DNA from: CAZDDA01 sp964568045
GTDB lineage: Bacteria; Bipolaricaulota; Bipolaricaulia; UBA7950; UBA9294
Length of the DNA stretch: 15,525 nucleotides
Reading direction: 5' to 3'
Assembly (NCBI GenBank): GCA_964568045.1
Contig: CAZMOL010000039.1
Coordinates: 1 to 15,525, forward strand
Shown here: in pieces, positions 1-6,953 of the stretch
Layout of the letters: each line of letters opens with the position of its first letter
Position numbering within the stretch: the first letter of the stretch is position 1
Position numbers and translations under genes: made by a program
Notes under the pieces: generated by a model
Databases searched by the model: none
The model's input: only the letters and a program-made list of their open reading frames with translations
Told to the model about the DNA's origin: nothing

Positions 1-438
1 CTTGCTCTTTTGGCCCTGGCCGTGGCGTTGTTTGCTTTGGGGATCGTCCTTGGCATTGCGCTGGGGGTGATCGGAAATCTGGTTGATCTGCTGATCATTC
101 TGGGGTTGATCACTGTTGTGTGGAAGTGGCCGCGGGGTATTGGAGGGAGTTTCACCGACAAGTTGCGGCTGGCCTATCGCGGGGTGCGAAACGCGATCCG
201 TCGAGCGGCCCGCCGTTGTACCTCCACCGACCTTGCCCTTTGTCTGGTCGTTTTTGTGATCGCAATGGTGCTTGGCCTATCTTCAGGATTCCTCCACTTC
301 CTGCTGACGGTCATTGTTGTACTGGCGGTAGTGGGAGTGGTGTGGAAATGGCCGGCTGCCACGAACCGTCCCTTTTTTGCGAAGCTGCGGATTGCTCTTT
401 ACGAGCTGAAGCGGGAAATCAAGAGAAGGCTGCGCTAG
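1..438 (+). CDS. Small membrane protein with two tandem WKWP modules, 5' end outside the window
   Basis: Family not recognised. The frame is open to the left edge, so the true start may lie upstream; the first in-window start candidate is TTG at 10. Counting from that TTG (142 residues), the protein has hydrophobic stretches at about 2-22 and 24-37, then VVWKWP at 36-41 and a basic amphipathic segment with KLRLA (51-55) and many Arg. The pattern then repeats: hydrophobic 75-90 and 94-111, VVWKWP at 110-115, KLRIA at 125-129 and a Lys/Arg-rich C-terminus. The two copies are offset by exactly 74 residues (222 bp). This predicts two membrane hairpins, each followed by a Trp-rich interfacial belt and a positively charged, probably cytoplasmic helix. 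The gene converges on pckA with a 54-bp gap and is the only protein gene here on the plus strand. No catalytic motif is visible. Confidence 0.72.
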   Translation, partial: LALLALAVALFALGIVLGIALGVIGNLVDLLIILGLITVVWKWPRGIGGSFTDKLRLAYRGVRNAIRRAARRCTSTDLALCLVVFVIAMVLGLSSGFLHFLLTVIVVLAVVGVVWKWPAATNRPFFAKLRIALYELKREIKRRLR

Positions 439-448
439 CGCGGGTGAG

Positions 449-480
449 GATCGCGCTTGGCCGTCTAGCGATTCTTCTTC
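449..480. terminator. Possible weak terminator between convergent genes
   Basis: Between the stop of the left-edge membrane gene (438) and the stop of pckA (493), GATCGC at 449-454 can pair with GCGATT at 468-473 (one G-T pair). A T-rich tract, CTTCTTC, follows to 480 on the plus strand. An alternative register pairs CGCT 454-457 with AGCG 467-470. The stem is short and the loop long, so this is only a candidate plus-strand terminator. No better one is visible for pckA in this gap. Confidence 0.22.
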
Positions 481-492
481 ATGCGCGGGCGG

Positions 493-2136
493 TTACTTGC
501 CCGGGCACTGCGCGGCCACTGCCGGATCGATCCCCTTGTTCCCGTACGCTTTGTCGAAGTGTGCGCAGAATTCGGCTGCCAGCTTGACGGCCCGTTCATC
601 GTAGGCCGCCTTGTCCTTCCACGTGTTGCGCGGATTGAGGATCTCGCTTTGCACTCCGGGACAGGTTTGCGGGACCAATACGTGGAATGTCGCGTCCTCG
701 ATGTATTCGACATTCGCAAGCTCGCCAGACAGGGCCGCATGCACCATCTCCCGGGTGAGTGTGATATCCATTCGGTCGGACTCGCCGTAGGGGCCGCCAC
801 TCCAGCCGGTGTTCACCAGGTAGACCTGGGTACCGTGTTGGTCGAGTTTTTCTCCGAGCATCCGTGCGTATACGTCGGGATTGCGCGGCATGAACGGCTC
901 GCCGAAGAAGCGGGAGAAGGTTGTCTTTGGTTCGATGATCCCTGTTTCCGTTCCGGCGAGCTTACTCGTATATCCCATCAGGAACCACAGCATTGCCTGT
1001 TCCTTGGAGAGCTTGGCGATGGGCGGAAGCACGCCGTTCGCGTCGGCGGTCAGGAAGAGGATCGTCTTCGGGTGTTGCCCTCTGGATGAGGCCTTGATGT
1101 TGGAGAGATAAGTCAGGGGATAGGAGGCGCGCGAGTTGGGGGTGAAACGGTCATCGAACAGGTCGAACGTGCCACTCGGATAGATCATTGCATTCTCTAC
1201 AATCGCGCCGTGGCGGCGATAGTCGTCCTCGTGCATGACGGCGTTGTAGATCTCCGGTTCCTTTTCCGGATCGAGGTCGATCAGCTTGGCATAGCATCCG
1301 TTCTCAAAATTGGCGGTCCCGTTCTCGTTCCAACCGTGTTCGTCATCCCCGAGCAGCGCTCGGCGTGGATCGGCGGACAGGGTGGTCTTCCCTGTTCCAG
1401 AGAGTCCAAGCAGCAGTGCAGTATCTCCGGCCGGACCCTCGTTGGCCGAGCAATGGAGCGGCAGGATTCCCTCTGCCGGGAGGAGGTAGTTCATAACCGT
1501 GAACATCAGCTTCTTCACTGAGCCACCGTAGGCCGATCCGTAGACCACCCCGATGCGACGGTCAAAGTCCATCCCAATGACCATGGTCGAGGTCTTCCCA
1601 ATTCTCGGATCGACGCGCAACCGTCCCTCGTACCTCTTTGGGTCAAGCTTGTCATAGGGAAGGACCAACAGAGTGAACGGGCGATCGGCGAACACGCTGG
1701 TCGTGATGTCTGCGGGGAGCGGTCGGAACATGTTGTCAGTGAACAGTGCGGTCAGGGCTTTGTCTGTCACGGTGCGTACCGGGAGTGCATAGGAAAGATC
1801 GGCACTGAGAATGCGATCGGTCACATATATGCGCTGCTTCGTTTGAAGGGTGGTAAACGCGTCTTCGAGAATCATGTCGAACGTGTCCTCGTCGATTTCG
1901 ATGTTGTTGGGAGAATCCCAATCGATGTTTGCTTCACTTTCCTTGCGTCGGACGACAAGCGTGTCTTTTGGGCTTCTGCCGGTCGACTCGGGTGGGGTCC
2001 ACGTGGCGAGCGCGCCACAGGCGCTCACGATGGCTTCCTTGTTTGTGACTGCGTCTTCGATCAGCAATTCTCTACTGGGATTAGCCGCAACAACCGGCCG
2101 TTCGAGGAGTGCGCGTAGGCTTTGCTCGAATGTCAT
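493..2136 (-). CDS. pckA: Phosphoenolpyruvate carboxykinase, ATP type
   Basis: Catalyses oxaloacetate + ATP to PEP + CO2 + ADP, the first committed step of gluconeogenesis (reversible in some anaerobes). The product is 547 residues from ATG at 2136, close to the ~540 usual for the ATP family. The frame is open further upstream to 2199, but that extension has no family match, and an AAAGGTCGAG stretch lies about 10 nt before 2136. Visible hallmarks: RSPKD at 54-58 (substrate Arg54), tandem Lys208-Lys209 in YGGSVKK, His228 in PLHCSANEG, kinase-1a P-loop GLSGTGKTTLSADP at 244-257, kinase-2 LLGDDEHGW at 261-269 and Arg336 in SRASYPL. These match E. coli R65, K212/K213, H232, K254, D269 and R333, so it should be active. 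The loop before the lysine pair is YGGS where E. coli has YAGE. It is the last gene of the minus-strand run, 176 bp after tatD, and may have its own promoter. Confidence 0.97.
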   Translation of the reverse strand: MTFEQSLRALLERPVVAANPSRELLIEDAVTNKEAIVSACGALATWTPPESTGRSPKDTLVVRRKESEANIDWDSPNNIEIDEDTFDMILEDAFTTLQTKQRIYVTDRILSADLSYALPVRTVTDKALTALFTDNMFRPLPADITTSVFADRPFTLLVLPYDKLDPKRYEGRLRVDPRIGKTSTMVIGMDFDRRIGVVYGSAYGGSVKKLMFTVMNYLLPAEGILPLHCSANEGPAGDTALLLGLSGTGKTTLSADPRRALLGDDEHGWNENGTANFENGCYAKLIDLDPEKEPEIYNAVMHEDDYRRHGAIVENAMIYPSGTFDLFDDRFTPNSRASYPLTYLSNIKASSRGQHPKTILFLTADANGVLPPIAKLSKEQAMLWFLMGYTSKLAGTETGIIEPKTTFSRFFGEPFMPRNPDVYARMLGEKLDQHGTQVYLVNTGWSGGPYGESDRMDITLTREMVHAALSGELANVEYIEDATFHVLVPQTCPGVQSEILNPRNTWKDKAAYDERAVKLAAEFCAHFDKAYGNKGIDPAVAAQCPGK

Positions 2137-2202
2137 CGTTATCTCGACCTTTGTTCGTTGGCTCCGTGTGAGAAAGAACCTTGCTCCTGGCACGGGCATC
2201 GA

Positions 2203-2211
2203 ATGTTAGCA
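2203..2211 (-). promoter_or_regulatory. Candidate extended -10 promoter for pckA
   Basis: The minus strand reads TGCTAACAT here: an extended -10 (TGn) plus TAACAT, which matches TATAAT at four of six positions. It would start transcription about 60 nt before the pckA ATG. No convincing -35 is visible at 16-18 nt spacing. The 176-bp gap between tatD and pckA is the longest within this part of the gene run, so a separate promoter for a gluconeogenic gene is plausible. The motif match is weak. Confidence 0.25.
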
Positions 2212-2312
2212 GACAACAACGAGGAATTCACAGGTGAGCGGATTGTCACGTCTGCCTGCTCCTTGATCAGGTCGCTTCACTCATGACCGGACCGCGAGCG
2301 CAGTAGGTTTCA

Positions 2313-3086
2313 CTACAGTCGGAACAGCCGTCTTGCGTTGTCGGATGTGGCCTGCTGCACCTGTTCTAAGGATACACCCCTAATCTCGGCCACCGTCTCT
2401 GCGACATAATGGACGTAGGCGGGTTCATTGCGTTTCCCGCGATGGGGAACCGGCGTCAGGTACGGACAGTCGGTCTCAAGCAGGATTCGTTCTAAAGGAA
2501 TGTGTCGCACCGCTTCTTTGAGGAGCTCATTCTTGGCGAAAGTGATCGGACCGCCGATACCAAGGTAAAATCCAAGGGAGAGGAACGCATCGGCCAGGGT
2601 TGCGCTGCCGAGAAACGAGTGAATCACCCCGCGGTGGGATGAGGAAAGCTCTGTCAGGATTGCCAGAAGATCGTCGGTGGAATCCCTGTTGTGAACGATG
2701 ATCGGTAGATCGTTTTTGTGCGCAAGCGCGATCTGCTCTCTGAAGACGCGGCGCTGCACGTTTCGTGGGGAGAGGTCGCGGTAGTAGTCGAGCCCGATCT
2801 CGCCGATTGCCACTACCCGCTTGTTCTGTGCGAGGTCCTCCAAGTTGGATAACAGCGTCTGATCCAGCGTCTTGGCGTCATGGGGGTGAACGCCTATTGC
2901 GGCCCAGACCAGGTGATGACGACCTGCGAGGTGACAGGCCGTTTCGCTCGAGTGACGATCGACCCCGACAGTGATTACGCCGATTGAGCTGGAAAACGCC
3001 CGCGCGATGACGGCGGCCCGGTCGTCGCGGTAGTCCGAGGCGTCCAGATGGGCGTGCGTGTCGATGAGTCGGAAGGAATTTGTCAT
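2313..3086 (-). CDS. tatD: TatD-family metal-dependent DNase
   Basis: Soluble TIM-barrel metal-dependent hydrolase of the TatD/YcfH/YabD family. Members are 3'-5' exonucleases or deoxyribonucleases in DNA repair and turnover, and have also been linked to D-amino-acyl-tRNA handling. Length is 257 residues, normal for the family. Two-metal-site ligands are visible: His11 and His13 (DTHAHLD), Glu96 (GEIGLD), His132 (VHNR), His156 (IHSF) and Asp206 (LLETDCPYL). The C-terminal signature PHRGKRNEP lies at 214-222. The ATG at 3086 lies 21 nt after the stop of the NAD(P)HX repair gene, with only a weak Shine-Dalgarno, so translation probably depends on the upstream gene. Whether it corresponds to TatD, YcfH or YabD cannot be settled from sequence alone. 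Confidence 0.93.
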   Translation of the reverse strand: MTNSFRLIDTHAHLDASDYRDDRAAVIARAFSSSIGVITVGVDRHSSETACHLAGRHHLVWAAIGVHPHDAKTLDQTLLSNLEDLAQNKRVVAIGEIGLDYYRDLSPRNVQRRVFREQIALAHKNDLPIIVHNRDSTDDLLAILTELSSSHRGVIHSFLGSATLADAFLSLGFYLGIGGPITFAKNELLKEAVRHIPLERILLETDCPYLTPVPHRGKRNEPAYVHYVAETVAEIRGVSLEQVQQATSDNARRLFRL

Positions 3087-3107
3087 CTGGATCGCTTTTC
3101 TTGGCCG

Positions 3108-4694
3108 CTATCCGCCAATTGGAGTCTCATCGTCCTTGTTGCTGGCTTCGACCTCAGCGATAACTGCAGGAAGAACGTCGATCAGGTCGCTTGGAAGAAT
3201 GGATCGTTCGGCGATGTTGCGGGCGAGGGAGTCGGCGGCGTAGCCGTGCAGGTAGGCCCCGAGGACCGCCGCGTCAGCCGGACGCGCCCCACCGGCGAGG
3301 AACCCGGCAACCAAGCCGGTCAACACGTCTCCGCTTCCGCCGGTGGCTAGACCGGTATTGCCTGTGGGGTTCAGATAGACTTCTCCATCCGGGGTCCCGA
3401 TTGCGGTCGGTCGGCCCTTGAGCAGGAGAACCACGCCGTGTTCGGCTGCGAACGCTCGTGTTACCTCAATCCGATTCGCATCGATCTGGTCAGCCGGTCG
3501 GTCGATCAAGTGGGACAGCTCGCCCGGGTGTGGGGTAAGAACGATGCGGCCGGATGAGTCTTTCAAACCATCCAAGTGAGGCGCAAGGTGGAAGAGACCG
3601 TCCGCGTCAAGCACGATCGGCACCTGGATTTTCTCAAGAAGCGCCACTACGAGCTCACCGACCGACGACTGACGGGACAGGCCCGGACCGATCGCCACGA
3701 CATCGGTGCGGTCAAGGGCCGAGCTGAGGGTTCCAAGCGCATCAGGTGTCAGGTGCCCCTTTTCATCGGGCAGTGGGAGGGTGATCGCTTCGGTCAGCGC
3801 GGTCTCGATAACGGGGTTGATAGCCGCTGGACAGGCGACGGTGACAAGCCCAGCGCCTGCCCGCAGTGCGCCCTTTGCACACAGGATCGCGGCTCCGCTC
3901 ATTCCGATAGACCCTGCGACGACGAGAACCCGTCCAAACGTTCCTTTGTGGCCGTTCGGCGGCCTGGCTGGAAGAAGGGCGCGTGCACCGGCTCGCTCGA
4001 GCACCCGTGCCAGGGGGACAAGGTCCGCAAGGACTCCTTGAGGATAGGCGACTCGGGCGAGGAGGATGTTCCCGCAGTACGACCGGGCGGGGTAAAGGAG
4101 ATGGGCCGGCTTCAGGAATTCCATGGCGATAGTAAAATCGGCTCTCACGGCTCCATCGAACGGGAACCCAAGATCCGACGGCAGACCAGAGGGAAGGTCG
4201 AGCGAGACTGTTTGCGCGCGCGCTGCGTTGATGATCTCAACGACTTCTGAGAATCGACCGGAAAGCCCTCGATCGAGTCCGCTTCCAAACAGGCCGTCGA
4301 TCAGCCCGTCCGCCTCCTTAAGAGCCTTCTTGAGTGGACCAAGATCATCGGTTAGGGACTGGAGTCTGCCTGGAGCGGCCCGTTCGAGGCGCTGCGCCAT
4401 CGTGGCTGTGGTTTCCGAGAATTGCTCCGCAGCGCACACTGCGAATGCCGAAATGCTCATCCCGGCCTGGTGGAGGTATCTTGCTACCACCAGCGCATCG
4501 CCCCCGTTTCCGCCGCGACCGGCCACGACCACGACCCGCTTCCAATGCAGTGACCGGCAAATGAGTTCTGCTGCGCTGCATCCGGCACTCTCCATCAACG
4601 CCGCTGAGGAGACGCCACTGGCTACGGCACGCTGGTCGATTGCTCGTTGACCTTCACTCGTCAATACCAGCTCTTCTCTACGCATTTCACTCAT
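3108..4694 (-). CDS. nnr: Bifunctional NAD(P)HX epimerase / ADP-dependent NAD(P)HX dehydratase
   Basis: Repairs NADH and NADPH damaged by hydration. The N-terminal YjeF_N domain interconverts R and S hydrates, and the C-terminal ribokinase-like domain dehydrates the S form using ADP. Fusion of the two is common in bacteria, and 528 residues is the normal size. Domain 1 (about 1-225) has GRGGNGGDALVVAR at 59-72, LFGSGLDRGLSG at 135-146 and DLPSG at 166-170. Domain 2 (about 245-515) has HKGTFGRVLVVAGS at 249-262, GPGLSR at 336-341, TPHPGEL at 387-393, LLLKG at 423-427 and the nucleotide/active-site loop NTGLATGGSGDVLTG at 446-460. It starts 15 nt after the miaA stop. ATG 4694 lacks a strong Shine-Dalgarno, and a second ATG three codons in is possible. 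Co-location with NadK and GAPDH in the same run fits a role in nicotinamide-nucleotide upkeep. Confidence 0.95.
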   Translation of the reverse strand: MSEMRREELVLTSEGQRAIDQRAVASGVSSAALMESAGCSAAELICRSLHWKRVVVVAGRGGNGGDALVVARYLHQAGMSISAFAVCAAEQFSETTATMAQRLERAAPGRLQSLTDDLGPLKKALKEADGLIDGLFGSGLDRGLSGRFSEVVEIINAARAQTVSLDLPSGLPSDLGFPFDGAVRADFTIAMEFLKPAHLLYPARSYCGNILLARVAYPQGVLADLVPLARVLERAGARALLPARPPNGHKGTFGRVLVVAGSIGMSGAAILCAKGALRAGAGLVTVACPAAINPVIETALTEAITLPLPDEKGHLTPDALGTLSSALDRTDVVAIGPGLSRQSSVGELVVALLEKIQVPIVLDADGLFHLAPHLDGLKDSSGRIVLTPHPGELSHLIDRPADQIDANRIEVTRAFAAEHGVVLLLKGRPTAIGTPDGEVYLNPTGNTGLATGGSGDVLTGLVAGFLAGGARPADAAVLGAYLHGYAADSLARNIAERSILPSDLIDVLPAVIAEVEASNKDDETPIGG

Positions 4695-4709
4695 TGCATC
4701 ATCCGCATG

Positions 4710-5657
4710 TTAACCCTGCCCTAGGCCTTCCGGCAATCGGGCAACGATCTCTTCGGCGAGCACGCCCGGAGTTTGACCAGTGACGTCGATCCAGTGAGTG
4801 TCTTTCTCATTGCGGAACCACGCTGTCTGTCGACGCGCCAGGGTCCAGGTGTTGGTGATGAGGGCGTCTCGCAATTGTGTGGGCGTGATCTTGCCGGCGA
4901 GATAGTCGAAGACTTCGCGAACGCCGATCGTTCGATAGGCCTGGTGATCCTGATTCAGCCCCTCCTGTCGCAGTCGTGTCACCTCGGCGACGAGGCCCCG
5001 TTCGAGCATCCTGTCCACCCGCGCTGCGATTGCAACTCGATGGTCCGATTTGGCTCGGCGTAGTCCAAAACGGACGAATCGATGGGGAAGGGGTTGTGCT
5101 TCTTGTTGCAGTGTACTGATCGGTTGTCCGGTAAGCTCGTACACCTCGAGTGCTCGCACGATTCGCAGCCGGTCGTGGGGATGGATCTTCACTGCGCCTT
5201 TTGGATCGACGGCGCAAAGTTTCTCGTATAGTTCACTTAACGGCTGTCCTGCCAGCTCTTTGCGTAGAGTGGTATCGGCGGACGGCCCCGGGAAGATTCC
5301 CCGCAGGAGAGCTCCGAGATAGAGGGTTCCCCCTCCGACAAGAATTGGCACGTGCTTTCGCTTCCCGATCTTGCGAATGGCGCGGTCTGCATCTTGACGG
5401 AAGGCCATTGCGTCGTAGTTGCCGTCAATACCGACGACATCGAGGAGATGGTGAGGTACGCCGCAGCGGGCAGAATAGGGTGGCTTGTCCGTAGCGACGT
5501 CGAGTCCGCGGAAGAAGGCACGCGAGTCGGCTGAGATCACTTCGCCGTTCAGCCTGAGAGCGACTTCTATGGCCACCGCGCTTTTTCCGGTGGCGGTCGG
5601 ACCGAGGATCACCACAATCTGTTGGGCAGAGGGTTCCTCAGGCCGGACTGCGTTCAC
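4710..5657 (-). CDS. miaA: tRNA dimethylallyltransferase
   Basis: Transfers a dimethylallyl group to N6 of A37 in tRNAs that read codons starting with U. Length is 315 residues, typical. Visible features: P-loop GPTATGKS at 19-26, ISADSR at 41-46 with the catalytic-site Asp44, VGGGTLYLGALLRG at 107-120, HPHDRLRIVRALEVYELTG at 159-177, YRTIGVRE at 241-248 and ARRQTAWFRNE at 274-284. Several motifs depart from the common form (DSMQVYRGMDIGTAKP, GGTGLY, QAIGY), notably RAFFRGLDVATDKP at 46-59, but key Asp, Thr and Arg positions remain. Translation appears to start at GTG 5657, 6 nt after the rpoD stop, with GAGAGGA inside the rpoD end serving as ribosome binding site. Position between rpoD and nnr implies cotranscription with the primary sigma factor. 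Confidence 0.95.
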   Translation of the reverse strand: MNAVRPEEPSAQQIVVILGPTATGKSAVAIEVALRLNGEVISADSRAFFRGLDVATDKPPYSARCGVPHHLLDVVGIDGNYDAMAFRQDADRAIRKIGKRKHVPILVGGGTLYLGALLRGIFPGPSADTTLRKELAGQPLSELYEKLCAVDPKGAVKIHPHDRLRIVRALEVYELTGQPISTLQQEAQPLPHRFVRFGLRRAKSDHRVAIAARVDRMLERGLVAEVTRLRQEGLNQDHQAYRTIGVREVFDYLAGKITPTQLRDALITNTWTLARRQTAWFRNEKDTHWIDVTGQTPGVLAEEIVARLPEGLGQG

Positions 5658-5663
5658 CGGGGG

Positions 5664-6953
5664 CTAATCCTCTCCCATCAGGAGTTCACGGAAACGCTTG
5701 AGTTCGGCTCGGCGGGACGGGTGTTTCAGTTTCTCGATCGCTTTGATTTCTATCTGACGGACACGCTCGCGGGTGATGTTGAACTTCAGCGAGACGTCTT
5801 TCAATGTGCGTGGGTGATCGTCGTCGAGTCCGTAGCGCAGTTTCAGAATCTCGCGTTCTCGTTCATCGAGCTGGCCGAGTGCGTGATTCAGCTGCTCTTT
5901 TAAGAACATGCGAAACGTCTCCTTTGTCGGAGAGGGAGCGGAGGGGTCTTCAATGAAATCGCCGAGGGTGTCCTCGTCCTCCTCGCCGATCGGCCGCTCC
6001 AGGGAGGCGGTGAACTGGGAGACGTTTTCCACTTTCTTAATCTTGTCGATGGACATGCCAGTGAGGATGGAGAGATCCTCCAGAGTGGGGGCTGCACCGT
6101 GTGCTTGGATGTACTCCCGCTTTACCCGATTCAACTCGCGGACTGTCTCGATCATGTGAACGGGAACACGGATCGTCCGTGACTGATCGGCGATCGCACG
6201 CGTGATCGCCTGCCGAATCCACCAGGTGGCGTATGTAGAGAACTTGTAGCCGCGGCTGTAGTCGAATTTCTCCACTGCCTTCATCAGCCCCATGTTCCCT
6301 TCCTGAATTAGGTCGAGGAAGGAAAGGCCGCGGTTCATATATCTTTTGGCAATGGAGACGACAAGACGCAGATTGGAGACGGTCAACCGCTCCCGTGCTG
6401 CCGCCCCCGTCGTCACAAGCTTCTCCAGTTCTAGTTTGTCCTCCTTTGACAGGAGGTCCATTCCGTGTTCCTCGGAGAGGCGGGCGTGGTCGAGACGTTC
6501 GGCAGCCTCCAGTCCAGCCTCCATGGCCATTGCCAGTTCAACCTCTTCCTCTTTAGTGAGGAGGCGAACCTTCCCGATTTCCCGCAGGTATGTCTTGACC
6601 GGATCCTCGCGACGGGAGGAAGGGGGCTGCTTGTCTCGTTTCCGCTTCTTCGTTGTAGCGCGGCTGGCCTCGGTCGAAAACTCTCCGTCGTGGCGAGTTT
6701 CTACCGCGGTGGCCACATCCGCTTCATCGTCAGCGGAATCCTCATCCGCTAGGAGAGCTTCCGGATCAGAGAGGTCATCTTCTTCTGCGGGTATATTGTC
6801 TTTGACATCCTGTTCTGCGTCAGCTGCAACCGCATCAGATTGATCGATGGAAGAGGGCGTGCCGGATTCTTCGACAGGGTCTTGCTCGGGCCGTTGCTCT
6901 TTGGCGGGGGCGGTCGGTTTGGCCTTTGCCTTGTTTTTCTTATCTTTTCCCAT
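5664..6953 (-). CDS. rpoD: Primary (group 1) RNA polymerase sigma factor
   Basis: Housekeeping sigma-70/SigA, which directs RNA polymerase to -35/-10 promoters. Start is ATG 6953, directed by AGGGGAGGAA six nt upstream; an in-frame extension to 7013 exists but lies before this site. Length is 429 residues. Region 1.2 is at about 117-150 (DPVKTYLREIGKVRLLTKEEE). Region 2 is at about 184-262, with LRLVVSIAKRYMNRGLSFLDLIQEGNMGL and the -10-melting FSTYATWWIRQAI. Region 3 is at about 265-345 and region 4 at about 350-425, with the -35-binding helix FNITRERVRQIEIKAIEKL. No recognisable region 1.1 fold is seen. Residues 1-115 are low-complexity: Lys-rich (1-20), strongly acidic (about 50-80), then basic (about 98-116). 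It overlaps the end of dnaG by 14 nt, which is the classic dnaG-rpoD pairing. Confidence 0.97.
   Translation of the reverse strand: MGKDKKNKAKAKPTAPAKEQRPEQDPVEESGTPSSIDQSDAVAADAEQDVKDNIPAEEDDLSDPEALLADEDSADDEADVATAVETRHDGEFSTEASRATTKKRKRDKQPPSSRREDPVKTYLREIGKVRLLTKEEEVELAMAMEAGLEAAERLDHARLSEEHGMDLLSKEDKLELEKLVTTGAAARERLTVSNLRLVVSIAKRYMNRGLSFLDLIQEGNMGLMKAVEKFDYSRGYKFSTYATWWIRQAITRAIADQSRTIRVPVHMIETVRELNRVKREYIQAHGAAPTLEDLSILTGMSIDKIKKVENVSQFTASLERPIGEEDEDTLGDFIEDPSAPSPTKETFRMFLKEQLNHALGQLDEREREILKLRYGLDDDHPRTLKDVSLKFNITRERVRQIEIKAIEKLKHPSRRAELKRFRELLMGED

Noticed and set aside
481..1089. Long plus-strand open frame antisense to pckA (about 200 codons)
   Set aside because: It lies entirely within the conserved pckA coding region, has no family motif or ribosome binding site, and follows from the GC-rich codon pattern of the real gene.
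2234..2243. GTGAGCGGAT upstream of pckA, identical to part of the E. coli lac operator
   Set aside because: Only ten bases match, the other half of the operator is absent, and no lac-type repressor or sugar gene is nearby; chance similarity.
3576..4250. Plus-strand open frame of about 220 codons antisense to nnr
   Set aside because: Composition is Arg/Gly/Asp-rich and unstructured, and the opposite strand carries well-conserved dehydratase motifs; shadow frame.
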